A DNA stretch of 64,000 bases, taken from assembly GCF_028583545.1 (NCBI RefSeq), contig NZ_CP087106.1:5997001-6061000 (forward strand). The letters run 5' to 3'. Shown in pieces: positions 1 through 7,144 of the stretch. A program made the position numbers and the translations under genes. How positions within the stretch are numbered: the stretch's first letter is position 1; each line of letters begins with the position of its first letter. The stretch comes from Methylobacterium sp. NMS14P (GTDB taxonomy: Bacteria; Pseudomonadota; Alphaproteobacteria; Rhizobiales; Beijerinckiaceae). The notes below the pieces were generated by a model. That model saw only the letters and a program-made list of their open reading frames with translations. It was not told the DNA's origin and did not search any database.

Positions 1-49
1 GGCTTCGCGTTCTGACACCGCGCCGGGGCGCGGCGCGCGCAGGCCCCGA

Positions 50-1516
50 TCAGCCGAGCCTGTAATCTCCCAGCCGGGCCCGGCGGGCGCTCCGGCGATA
101 CGCCATGACCGAGTCGGGCCAGAGGGTGCTGTTGCGCCCGGTCGCGTCGAGGTACCAGCTGCGGCAGCCGCCGGCCTGCCAGATGCTGTCGGCCATGCGG
201 CTGTGGATCCGGTCGACGAACCGGGTCTGGGCCTCCGGCCGGACCTCGACGGTCGTCGTCCCGCGGCGCAGGGCCTTCAGACAGTCGAGGACGTGCTGCA
301 CCTGGATCTCGATCATCGAGACGACCGAGTTGTGGCCCAGCCCGGTATTGGGCCCGAGCAGCATGAAGAAATTGGGAAATCCCGCGACCGTGATGCCCTG
401 GTAGGCGCCCACGCCGCCGGCCCAGGCCTCGGTCAGGCTCCGACCGTCGCGGCCGACGAGGTGCATCCGGGCGAAGGTCGCGGCCACGTCGAAGCCCGTG
501 GCGTAGACGATCACGTCGAGGTCGTGACGCTGCCCGGCCTCGGTGGTCACGCCGGTCTCGGTGATCCGGGCGATACCGTCCGTCTCCAGGGTCACGTTCG
601 GGCGCTGGAGCGCGGGGTAATAGTCGTCGGAGATCAGCACCCGCTTGCAGCCGAGCCGGTAGTTCGGTGTCAGCTTCGCCCGCAGAGCCTTGTCGGGGAT
701 CGCCTTGGCGAGATGGTGCCGCGCCAGGGACTCGGCCTGTCCGGTGAGCTTCGAGACCTTGGTGAAGCCGAGCAGCGCCCGCACCTCGTGCAGCCAGAAC
801 AGGCGCGCCCGCTCGAGCCGCCGGCTGAGCGGCAGGCGCCGGTAGCGGTCCCGGGCCCGCTCCGCGATGGCGCGGTCGTTCTTGGGCATGATCCAGGGCG
901 GCGTGCGCTGGAACAGGGTCAGGTGGGACGCGACGGCGGCGAGTTGCGGCACCACCTGGATCGCGCTCGCACCGGTGCCGATCACCCCGACGCGCTTGCC
1001 GGCCAGCGCCACGGAATGATCCCAGGCCGCCGTGTGGAAGGCGGGGCCGGCGAAGGCGTCGCGACCCGGGATGTCCGGGTAGGCCGGATGGTGGAGCCCG
1101 CCCATGCCCGCGACGATCGCGCGCGCCGTGATCGGTCCCCGGTCGGTCTCCACGCGCCACAGGGCGCGCTCCGCGTCCCAGGTGGCGCCGGTGAAGGTCG
1201 TCCCGAGCTGGATCAGGGGCATCAGCCCGTTCCGCTCGGCGGTGTCCTGGAGGTAGGCCAGGATCTCCGGCTGCGGCGCGTACATCCGGCTCCAATCGGC
1301 CTTCGGGGCGAAGGACAGCGAGTAGAGGTGCGAGGGGATATCGCAGGCCGCCCCCGGGTAGGTGTTGTCGTGCCACGTGCCGCCGATGCCGTCGGCCTTC
1401 TCGATCACCCGGAGCGGGCCGATGCCCGCCTGCCGGCAGCGGATCGCCATCGCGAGCCCCGAGAAGCCGGCGCCGACGATCAGGACGGCCAGGGTCTCGG
1501 GCGCGGGCTCGGTCAT
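50..1516 (-). CDS. Flavin-containing / Baeyer-Villiger-type monooxygenase
   Basis: A 488-residue FAD- and NADPH-dependent monooxygenase, predicted to insert oxygen into a ketone or oxidise a lipophilic substrate in the cytoplasm. The N-terminal FAD Rossmann motif is at about residues 14-20 (GAGFSG). The type I BVMO fingerprint FxGxxxHxxxWD is complete at residues 155-166, and a second dinucleotide motif (GTGASA) follows near residue 180. The start ATG overlaps the stop of the upstream hydrolase by 4 bp (ATGA), so the two are translationally coupled. It is the last gene of a three-gene operon read from 3295 down to 50. The family is clear, the substrate is unknown. Confidence 0.9.
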   Translation of the reverse strand: MTEPAPETLAVLIVGAGFSGLAMAIRCRQAGIGPLRVIEKADGIGGTWHDNTYPGAACDIPSHLYSLSFAPKADWSRMYAPQPEILAYLQDTAERNGLMPLIQLGTTFTGATWDAERALWRVETDRGPITARAIVAGMGGLHHPAYPDIPGRDAFAGPAFHTAAWDHSVALAGKRVGVIGTGASAIQVVPQLAAVASHLTLFQRTPPWIMPKNDRAIAERARDRYRRLPLSRRLERARLFWLHEVRALLGFTKVSKLTGQAESLARHHLAKAIPDKALRAKLTPNYRLGCKRVLISDDYYPALQRPNVTLETDGIARITETGVTTEAGQRHDLDVIVYATGFDVAATFARMHLVGRDGRSLTEAWAGGVGAYQGITVAGFPNFFMLLGPNTGLGHNSVVSMIEIQVQHVLDCLKALRRGTTTVEVRPEAQTRFVDRIHSRMADSIWQAGGCRSWYLDATGRNSTLWPDSVMAYRRSARRARLGDYRLG

Positions 1517-2418
1517 CGCAGGGGGCTCCCGGAGGGGGCGTGGGGCGCGTGCGCCGTCAGGAAGGCCGCGGCGTCGTCGAGGGAGGTCTGCGCCTCCGGC
1601 AGCACGCCGGCGGCGAACTGCCAGGCGTGGGACACGACCGGGAAGAGCTTGAGCTCGGTCTCGACGCCGGCCGCGCGGGCCCGCTCGGCCATGCGCACGG
1701 AATCGTCGCGCAGGACCTCGCGGGCGCCGACGTGGAACAGCAGCGGCGGGAAGCCGGTCGGGTCTCCGTAGAGCGGTGAGACCCGCGGATCGGCGGGATC
1801 GGCGGCGGCGCCCAGGTACATCGGCCGGATCGCCGCGAGCGCCTGCGGGTCGAACATGGCGTCGCGCCACGCATTGGTCACCCGCGAGCCGTCCTCGGAG
1901 ACGAAGTCCGTGGCCGGCGAGAACAGGGCCGCCGCCCAGGGCATCGGCAGGCCCCGCGCGCGGGCCTGGCCCATCAGCACGAGGGCGAGGTTGCCGCCGG
2001 CCGACTCGCCCGCCACGCAGGCGGCGCCCTCGGCGCTGAACGCCGCCCAGACGGCGGTCACGTCGTCGACCGCTGCGGGGAACGGGTGCTCGGGGGCGAG
2101 GCGGTAATCGGGCGCGAAGATCGTGAAGCCCCGGTTCGCCAGCGCGCCGGTGACGGGACGGTGCGTACGGGGCGAGCACGCGATGAAGCCGCCGCCGTGG
2201 ATGTAGAGCATCCGCCGGCCGGGGCCCGCCTTCGGCCGGACCCACTCGCCCTTCACGCCGCCGACGATGCCCGGCTCGTAGGTGACGCCCTTGGGGTCGG
2301 GGAAGGTCGGCGCTTCGAAGATCCGGCGGAACGCGGCCGCGTCCCGCGCCCGGGACAGGGGGCCGCGGACCCGGCTGCGGACCATGTAGGCCCCGAGATA
2401 CGCGCGCAGGCTCGCCAT
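1513..2418 (-). CDS. Alpha/beta hydrolase, hormone-sensitive-lipase family
   Basis: A 301-residue cytoplasmic esterase/lipase-like enzyme. It carries the HSL-family oxyanion motif HGGG at residues 74-77 and the nucleophile elbow GESAG with Ser139. An acidic pair near residues 238-239 and His264 complete a likely catalytic triad. It is the middle gene of the operon: the stop of the SDR lies one base before its ATG and its own stop overlaps the monooxygenase start. An esterase beside a Baeyer-Villiger enzyme is a common pairing because BVMO products are esters or lactones. The actual substrate cannot be read from the sequence. Confidence 0.9.
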   Translation of the reverse strand: MASLRAYLGAYMVRSRVRGPLSRARDAAAFRRIFEAPTFPDPKGVTYEPGIVGGVKGEWVRPKAGPGRRMLYIHGGGFIACSPRTHRPVTGALANRGFTIFAPDYRLAPEHPFPAAVDDVTAVWAAFSAEGAACVAGESAGGNLALVLMGQARARGLPMPWAAALFSPATDFVSEDGSRVTNAWRDAMFDPQALAAIRPMYLGAAADPADPRVSPLYGDPTGFPPLLFHVGAREVLRDDSVRMAERARAAGVETELKLFPVVSHAWQFAAGVLPEAQTSLDDAAAFLTAHAPHAPSGSPLR

Positions 2419-2419
2419 C

Positions 2420-3295
2420 TCAGAGCGTCCCGCCGGACAGGCGCACGATCGTCTTCCAGTAGCCCACCGGCATCAGCCGCTGGATCAGCGCGGCGTTCTT
2501 CGCGTCCTTGCCGACGACGATCCGGGGCGCCCGGGCCTCGATGCCGCGGATGATGGCGGCGGCCGCGTCGGCCGGCGCCAGGGTCAGGAGCTTGCCGAAC
2601 GCCTCCCGCGCCTCCTCGTCCTCCACGGCCGCGCGCTTCGCCGCCTCCGGGTCGGTCGGCGGGCGCCGGCCGCGGGCGTTGCGGGAGATGGCGGTGGCGA
2701 CGCCGCCCGGATGGACCACCGTCACCCCGAGGCCGGTGCCGGCATACTCGTGCCGCAGGGCCTCCGAGAAGCCGCGCACCCCGAACTTGCTGGTGCAGTA
2801 GGCGACCTGGCCCGGCGGCGCGATCAGGCCGAACAGGCTCGACAGGTTGACGATCTGCGCCGCAGGCCGGGCCCGCAGCATCGGCAGGAAGGCGTGGCAC
2901 ATCCGCACGACGGCGCGCAGGTTGATGTCGAGCAGCCACTCGAAATCGTCGAGATGCGTCACGTCGAACCGGCCGCCGAGGGCGACGCCCGCATTGTTGA
3001 TCAGGAGGTCGAGATGCCCGGACCGCTCCGCGACCCAGCCGGGCAGCGCGCGGATGCCCTCGGCGTCGGTCAGGTCGAGGACGCGCGTCTCCATCGGGAC
3101 GCCACGGATCTTCGCGGCGACGGCCGCGAGGCCGGTCTCGTCCCGGTCCACGAGGAGGAGGTTGCAGCCCTTCGCGGCGAGGCCCTCGGCCAGCGCCGCG
3201 CCGATGCCGCTCGCCGCGCCGGTGATCAGGGCCACCGCGCCCGCGAGTTGGAACCGCTGTGCCAAACCGCGCCTCCCCGTTCCGCCGATCTGCAT
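2420..3295 (-). CDS. Short-chain dehydrogenase/reductase (SDR)
   Basis: A 291-residue classical SDR, NAD(P)-dependent. The cofactor motif TGAASGIG is at residues 25-32, NNAG at about 100-103, and the catalytic Ser152/153, Tyr166 and Lys170 (YCTSK) are all present. The C-terminal part is longer than in the simplest SDRs, as in the SadH-like group. It is the first gene of the minus-strand operon; an SD-like GAGGA sits about 8 nt before the ATG. It would interconvert an alcohol and the ketone used by the monooxygenase downstream. Transcription starts divergently from the TetR gene, across the palindrome at 3334-3355. Confidence 0.9.
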   Translation of the reverse strand: MQIGGTGRRGLAQRFQLAGAVALITGAASGIGAALAEGLAAKGCNLLLVDRDETGLAAVAAKIRGVPMETRVLDLTDAEGIRALPGWVAERSGHLDLLINNAGVALGGRFDVTHLDDFEWLLDINLRAVVRMCHAFLPMLRARPAAQIVNLSSLFGLIAPPGQVAYCTSKFGVRGFSEALRHEYAGTGLGVTVVHPGGVATAISRNARGRRPPTDPEAAKRAAVEDEEAREAFGKLLTLAPADAAAAIIRGIEARAPRIVVGKDAKNAALIQRLMPVGYWKTIVRLSGGTL

Positions 3296-3333
3296 CGGAC
3301 TGTCCTCGGGGGATAGGCCCAGCCGGCCGGATT

Positions 3334-3355
3334 GTCTAGGGTGAACACCCTAGAC
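3334..3355. promoter_or_regulatory. Perfect palindromic operator, likely TetR site
   Basis: Two 10-bp arms, GTCTAGGGTG and its exact reverse complement, are separated by AA, giving a 22-bp symmetric site. It lies in the 72-bp gap between the divergent SDR and TetR genes, the usual place for an autoregulated TetR operator. No experiment backs it, but the perfect symmetry, size and location make it a strong candidate. Confidence 0.8.
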
Positions 3356-3367
3356 GGGGACGGGATC

Positions 3368-4027
3368 ATGTCGCGGGGCGAGGGTCGGAGGGGCGAACGC
3401 GAGGAGGTCGGCCTGGAGGCCGATCCCGCGGTCGCGTCTCCCGATACGCGGACGCGGATCCTCGCCGTCAGCCTCGCGCTGTTCAACGCCCGCGGTCTCG
3501 GCCACGTCACGACGGCGGAGATCGCGGCCGCGGCGGGGATCCGCGAGGGCAATCTGCAGTACCATTTCCCGCGCAAGCGCGGCCTGGTCGAAGCCCTGTT
3601 CGCGGCCTTCGAGACCGAGGCCGTGGCGGTCGCGGGCCGGATGCCCGCCGACCCCGCGGCACCGGAGGCGCTGCTCGCCTACCAGAGGGCGTGGTTCGAC
3701 CTGATGTGGCGCTACCGCTGCGTCTACCGTGACGGCATCGCCATGGTGGAGATCGCGCCGGCCCTGCGCCCCCGGGTCCACACCCTCCGGGCCGAGACCC
3801 AAGCCCTGGCCCGCGGGGTGTTCGAGGCGGCCGCGCGGGCGGGACGGCTGCGCGTCGCTCCCGACGCCCTCGGGCGGCTCATCGACAATGCCTGGATCGT
3901 GTCCAGCCACTGGATGAGCCACCGCCTCCAGGGCGGCACCGCCCTGACGGAGGCGGATCGGGACTGGGGCTTCGCGCAGGTCCGCGATCTGTTCGCGCCC
4001 TATCTCGTGCCCGAAGGCCCTACTTGA
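3368..4027 (+). CDS. TetR/AcrR family transcriptional regulator
   Basis: A 219-residue one-component repressor. The helix-turn-helix (VTTAEIAAAAG...NLQYHFPRK) is at about residues 47-70; the rest is an all-helical ligand-binding domain. A TTG 36 bp upstream (3332) would also open the frame, but that start would put the whole operator palindrome inside the coding region, so ATG 3368 is preferred. It is divergent from the SDR-hydrolase-monooxygenase operon, which it probably represses until a hydrophobic substrate binds. Confidence 0.85.
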   Translation: MSRGEGRRGEREEVGLEADPAVASPDTRTRILAVSLALFNARGLGHVTTAEIAAAAGIREGNLQYHFPRKRGLVEALFAAFETEAVAVAGRMPADPAAPEALLAYQRAWFDLMWRYRCVYRDGIAMVEIAPALRPRVHTLRAETQALARGVFEAAARAGRLRVAPDALGRLIDNAWIVSSHWMSHRLQGGTALTEADRDWGFAQVRDLFAPYLVPEGPT

Positions 4028-4084
4028 CGGCCACTGGCCCGATCCTTCCATGCGCTCCGGCCAAGCTCGGACCCGAAGGACGCG

Positions 4085-5332
4085 ATGCTCGACCGCCTGA
4101 CCCATGCCGGCCTCAGCCTCCTCGTGCTGCTCGCCGTCGCGTTCCTGTTCTCGACGAACCGGCGGGCGATCAGTCCCCGCGTGGTCCTGACCGGGCTGGC
4201 TTTGCAGGTCGGCCTCGGCGCCCTGGTCCTGTTCCTGCCCGCCGGGCAGGCCGCGCTGCGGGCCGCCGCCGACGCGGTGGTGACCGTGCTGTCCTACGGT
4301 GACCGCGGCACGGCCTTCCTGTTCGGCGGCCTCGTCGAGCCCAAGATGTTCGAGCTGTTCGGCGGCTCGGGCTTCATCCTGGCGCTGCGCGTCCTGCCGC
4401 AGATCCTCTACGTCTCAGCGCTGATCGGCGTGCTCTACCATCTCGGCGTGATGCAGGCGCTCGCCCGGGGGCTCGGCGCGGTGCTCCGGCGGATCCTCGG
4501 CACGTCGCCGATCGAGTCGTTCTCGGCGGTGATCACGATCGCCATCGGCCAGAGCGAGATCGCCGTCGCCCTGCGCCCGTTCCTCGCCCTGCTGACCGGG
4601 GCCGAGCTGTTCGCCGTCATGTCGAGCGGCGCCGCGTCGACGGCGGGATCGATCCTGGCGGGCTACGCGGCGCTCGGCGTGCCCATGACCTACCTGCTCG
4701 CGGCCTCCGTGATGGCGATCCCGGGGGGCCTCGTCTACGCCAAGATCCTGATGCCCTCCACGGAGCCGACCCGGATCGCCACCACCCGGGTGGAGTTCGG
4801 CGAGACCCGGGCGGCCAACATCATCGAGGCGGCCGCCGACGGCACCCAGAAGGGGCTCGCGGTAGCGGTCTCGGTGGGGGCCATGCTGATCGCCTTCGTC
4901 GGGCTGATCGCCCTGGCGGACGGCCTGTTCGGCACCCTCGGGGCCTGGGTGGGTTACCCGTCCGCCTCGTTCGAGGGCGTGCTCGGCTGGGCGCTCGCCC
5001 CGCTGGCGTGGCTCCTGGGCGTGCCCTGGGACCAGGCGACGCTGGTCGGAGGCGCGATCGGCCAGAAGCTCGCCTTCAACGAATTCCTGGCCTACGCCAA
5101 CCTGTCGCCGGTCCTGAAAGCCGGGACCCTCGAGCCGCGGGCGCAGGCGATCGTCTGCTTCGCCCTGTGCGGCTTCGCGAATCTCGCGTCGATCGCGATC
5201 CAGCTCGCGAGCTTCTCCAGCCTCGTCCCGGAGCGGCGCTCCGAGGTCGCCCGGTACGGCCTGCGAGCGATCCTCGCGGGGACGCTCTCGAACCTCACGA
5301 GCGCGGCGATCGCGGGGCTGTTCGTGGCGTGA
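4085..5332 (+). CDS. NupC-type concentrative nucleoside transporter (CNT family)
   Basis: A 415-residue polytopic inner-membrane protein with the CNT order of an N-terminal membrane pair, a gate domain (GLVEPKMFELFGG) near residues 80-95 and the substrate motif around GTSPIESFSAVITIAIGQSEIA, followed by the second half with NEFLAYANL. Length is normal for bacterial CNTs of about 400 residues. It imports nucleosides with protons or sodium. It starts 57 bp after the TetR gene on the same strand and is convergent with the methyltransferase. No nucleoside catabolic genes lie beside it. Confidence 0.9.
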   Translation: MLDRLTHAGLSLLVLLAVAFLFSTNRRAISPRVVLTGLALQVGLGALVLFLPAGQAALRAAADAVVTVLSYGDRGTAFLFGGLVEPKMFELFGGSGFILALRVLPQILYVSALIGVLYHLGVMQALARGLGAVLRRILGTSPIESFSAVITIAIGQSEIAVALRPFLALLTGAELFAVMSSGAASTAGSILAGYAALGVPMTYLLAASVMAIPGGLVYAKILMPSTEPTRIATTRVEFGETRAANIIEAAADGTQKGLAVAVSVGAMLIAFVGLIALADGLFGTLGAWVGYPSASFEGVLGWALAPLAWLLGVPWDQATLVGGAIGQKLAFNEFLAYANLSPVLKAGTLEPRAQAIVCFALCGFANLASIAIQLASFSSLVPERRSEVARYGLRAILAGTLSNLTSAAIAGLFVA

Positions 5333-5336
5333 CGGG

Positions 5337-6290
5337 TCAGGCCGCCTTGCGCGCCGCGAGCAGCAGCGCGTTCGGGCGGGTCCGCTTCGGCACCGGCAGG
5401 ACGCGGTCGAGGACCGCGCCGACGCCGTACGCGAAGGCGAGCGCCGCCGCCCAGGACCACGTCCGGCGGAAGAAGCGGTCGCGGCAGCGGACGGGGCTGA
5501 CCTTGGCCATCCAGTGAATCAGCGAATCGTGCCGGTCCATGCCGATGGCGTGCACGGCCTCGGGCGTGCAGCCGAGGGTCGTGGCCAGCGCCTCCAGGGC
5601 GGTGGGCGTCCACCACGTCAGGTGGTGGGGCGGCGCGTTGATGACGAAGTTCGGGATGGTGGTGTTGGGCGAGGGCCAGAGCGGTGTGCCGATCAGGACC
5701 ACGCCGCCCGGCTTGACGCAGGCCGCGAGCGCCGTGGCGAAACCCAGCGGGTCCGCCACGTGCTCGATCACCTGAAACGCGCAGGCCACGTCGTAGACCG
5801 GGCCGACGCGCGCCGCGTGCGCCTCCACGGTCTCGTCGAGGATCGCGCCGGTCGGGTCCTCGGCGGAGAAGTTCGGGTCGAGGCCGGTATAGGTGGCGTC
5901 CGGCACGTAGGCGCGGAACCCGCCGTGGCCGCAGCCGACATCGAGCACCCGGGCACCCGACGGCACATGCGCGGCGGCCTGCCGGAATTCCAGGCGCTCC
6001 GTCTCCGGCCCGGCGAGCTTATCGTGCGCGGCGATCCGGCCGTAGAACGCCCGGTAGAAGGCCGCGTCGCCGGCCACCGGCGGGTCGAAGAAGATCAGCC
6101 CGGTCGGCGACTCCCAGAGCCGGAACGTGCCGGCGGGGCGCAGCAGCGGCCCGACATCGACCCGGCCGGAATAGTGCCACAGGAGCGTGAGGAAGGCGGC
6201 GTCCAGGCGCTCGACGCAGCGGAGGGCGGGGGCACCGGTGATCGGGCAGGGAGGAATCGACCGATCGGCCGTTTGCGCGCTGTCCGCCAA
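5337..6290 (-). CDS. Class I SAM-dependent methyltransferase
   Basis: A 317-residue cytoplasmic methyltransferase. Motif I VLDVGCGHGG lies near residue 120 and the later VIEHVADPLGFATAL and KPGG elements fit a Methyltransf_23 fold. A short N-terminal region opens with CPITG. The frame begins at a TTG with GAGGAT about 8 nt upstream; no ATG is better placed. It lies downstream of the two pqqA genes on the same strand but a strong terminator at 6399-6428 separates them. Its substrate is unknown and I see no reason to link it to PQQ. Confidence 0.85.
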   Translation of the reverse strand: MADSAQTADRSIPPCPITGAPALRCVERLDAAFLTLLWHYSGRVDVGPLLRPAGTFRLWESPTGLIFFDPPVAGDAAFYRAFYGRIAAHDKLAGPETERLEFRQAAAHVPSGARVLDVGCGHGGFRAYVPDATYTGLDPNFSAEDPTGAILDETVEAHAARVGPVYDVACAFQVIEHVADPLGFATALAACVKPGGVVLIGTPLWPSPNTTIPNFVINAPPHHLTWWTPTALEALATTLGCTPEAVHAIGMDRHDSLIHWMAKVSPVRCRDRFFRRTWSWAAALAFAYGVGAVLDRVLPVPKRTRPNALLLAARKAA

Positions 6291-6398
6291 ACTGATCCTC
6301 GCTCGCTCCGCAGGCCCGGGTGGTCCGGGGGTGCCGCAGCGGCACAGGTTTGGTGCGGCCCGTCAAGCCGAGGCGCGGCTCCCGTCGAGCGCGCATAG

Positions 6399-6428
6399 AA
6401 AAGGCGCCGCTTCGGATGAAGCGGCGCC
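6399..6428 (-). terminator. Rho-independent terminator after pqqA genes
   Basis: An 11-bp perfect stem (GGCGCCGCTTC with its complement) closes a 4-nt loop and is followed, on the minus strand, by TTTT. It begins 22 bp after the stop of the second pqqA copy, so it ends the pqqA transcript before the methyltransferase. Confidence 0.85.
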
Positions 6429-6449
6429 CGCAAACGTCGGAGCGACGTC

Positions 6450-6539
6450 TTAGTGGAAGGTGTCGATCTCAGCCGACTCGTAGCTGGTGACTTCCATGCC
6501 GACGCAGATCTCGGAGACGACGGGGGCGGACCAAGCCAT
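6450..6539 (-). CDS. pqqA: PQQ precursor peptide PqqA, second tandem copy
   Basis: A 29-residue peptide of the Methylobacterium PqqA type (SEICVGMEVTSYESAEIDTF core). The conserved Glu16 and Tyr20 in the ExxxY motif are the two residues that PqqE joins and that become pyrroloquinoline quinone, the cofactor of methanol and alcohol dehydrogenases. A strong SD (GGAGGA) precedes the ATG. It differs from the copy upstream at residue 7 (Val for Ile) and residue 29 (His for Asn). The gap to the first copy is 80 bp and holds a small GC hairpin (6588-6606). No pqqBCDE gene lies in the window. Confidence 0.92.
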   Translation of the reverse strand: MAWSAPVVSEICVGMEVTSYESAEIDTFH

Positions 6540-6619
6540 GATTTCCTCCAGGTGAATTGAAGCGATGGATAGAGTGTCCACGGAGGCCGGAGCGGCGCGC
6601 GCTCCGTGCCGTGCGCGAC

Positions 6620-6709
6620 TCAGTTGAACGTGTCGATCTCGGCCGACTCGTAGCTGGTGACTTCCATGCCGACGCAGATCTCGGACACGATCGGGGCGGA
6701 CCAGGCCAT
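6620..6709 (-). CDS. pqqA: PQQ precursor peptide PqqA, first tandem copy
   Basis: A 29-residue PqqA precursor with Glu16-x-x-x-Tyr20, the substrate residues for the radical-SAM enzyme PqqE. GAGGAGA lies 6-12 nt before the ATG. It is the promoter-proximal copy of a tandem pair. Its upstream region is AT-rich, in sharp contrast to the GC-rich surroundings, and carries a promoter candidate at 6738-6767. High expression of pqqA relative to the processing genes is known in methylotrophs; a duplicated gene would raise peptide supply further. Confidence 0.92.
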   Translation of the reverse strand: MAWSAPIVSEICVGMEVTSYESAEIDTFN

Positions 6710-6737
6710 GGCGTTTCTCCTCGCTGTTGGTGAGATC

Positions 6738-6767
6738 CATATAGGCAATATCTTGGACGCAATACAA
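6738..6767 (-). promoter_or_regulatory. Candidate pqqA promoter
   Basis: Read on the minus strand, TTGTAT (6767-6762) and TATATG (6743-6738) are spaced by 18 bp, and the initiation site would fall about 20 bp before the first pqqA ATG. The surrounding ~90 bp is the most AT-rich stretch nearby. The -35 match is only partial. Confidence 0.45.
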
Positions 6768-7118
6768 GCGAGCACAACACTTATATTTCTCATAGGGAGC
6801 CTCGCCGTGAGCCGCGCGGGGTCGTCCCGTGGCCGCGCGGCCACCCGCCCGAGCCCTGTTCGGCATCGGCTGCGGATAGGCGCGGTTTCGGCTTGACGGG
6901 CTCTGCGCGCGGGCGCACGACGCACCCGCGCGACGGTGTCCTCGACGGTGTCGCGCTCCCATTCCAGCAGCGACCCGCGAAGCGACGTGCCCGACCGATC
7001 GTGCCTGCCGTGTTCGGCCCCGTGCCGTCGTCCCGCCTGAGCCGCTGAGAGGCCTGGCCGCGGGGCGACCGACGCGGCGGCCGGTCACGGCCCTGACCCA
7101 GGATGACCGGCGACGCGT
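6768..7118. other. Intergenic region between pqqA and mgtE
   Basis: About 350 bp between divergent genes. The part next to pqqA is AT-rich and may hold further upstream promoter elements; the rest is GC-rich, has no convincing ORF with a ribosome binding site, and shows no M-box-like structure that I could recognise. Confidence 0.5.
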
Positions 7119-7139
7119 CGCCTCGTAACCCACGAGGCG
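7119..7139 (+). promoter_or_regulatory. Hairpin over the mgtE ribosome binding site
   Basis: CGCCTCGT and ACGAGGCG form a perfect 8-bp stem with a 5-nt loop, ending 5 nt before the ATG at 7145. The right arm contains the GAGGCG that would act as the SD. It may restrain translation; alternatively it is coding if translation starts at ATG 7103. Confidence 0.4.
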
Positions 7140-7144
7140 AGGCC

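Noticed and set aside
203..1771. Long open frame on the plus strand opposite the monooxygenase and hydrolase
   Set aside because: It is a mirror of the true minus-strand genes, with Arg/Gly/His-rich composition and no motif; high GC leaves antisense frames open.
50..2245. Fusion of hydrolase and monooxygenase in one 731-codon frame
   Set aside because: The upstream part is an Arg/Pro-rich out-of-frame reading of the hydrolase; the monooxygenase starts at 1516 with a normal N-terminus.
6710..7102. Possible Mg2+ riboswitch (M-box or mgtA-like leader) upstream of mgtE
   Set aside because: No recognisable conserved core; only the local 8-bp hairpin at 7119-7139 is real.
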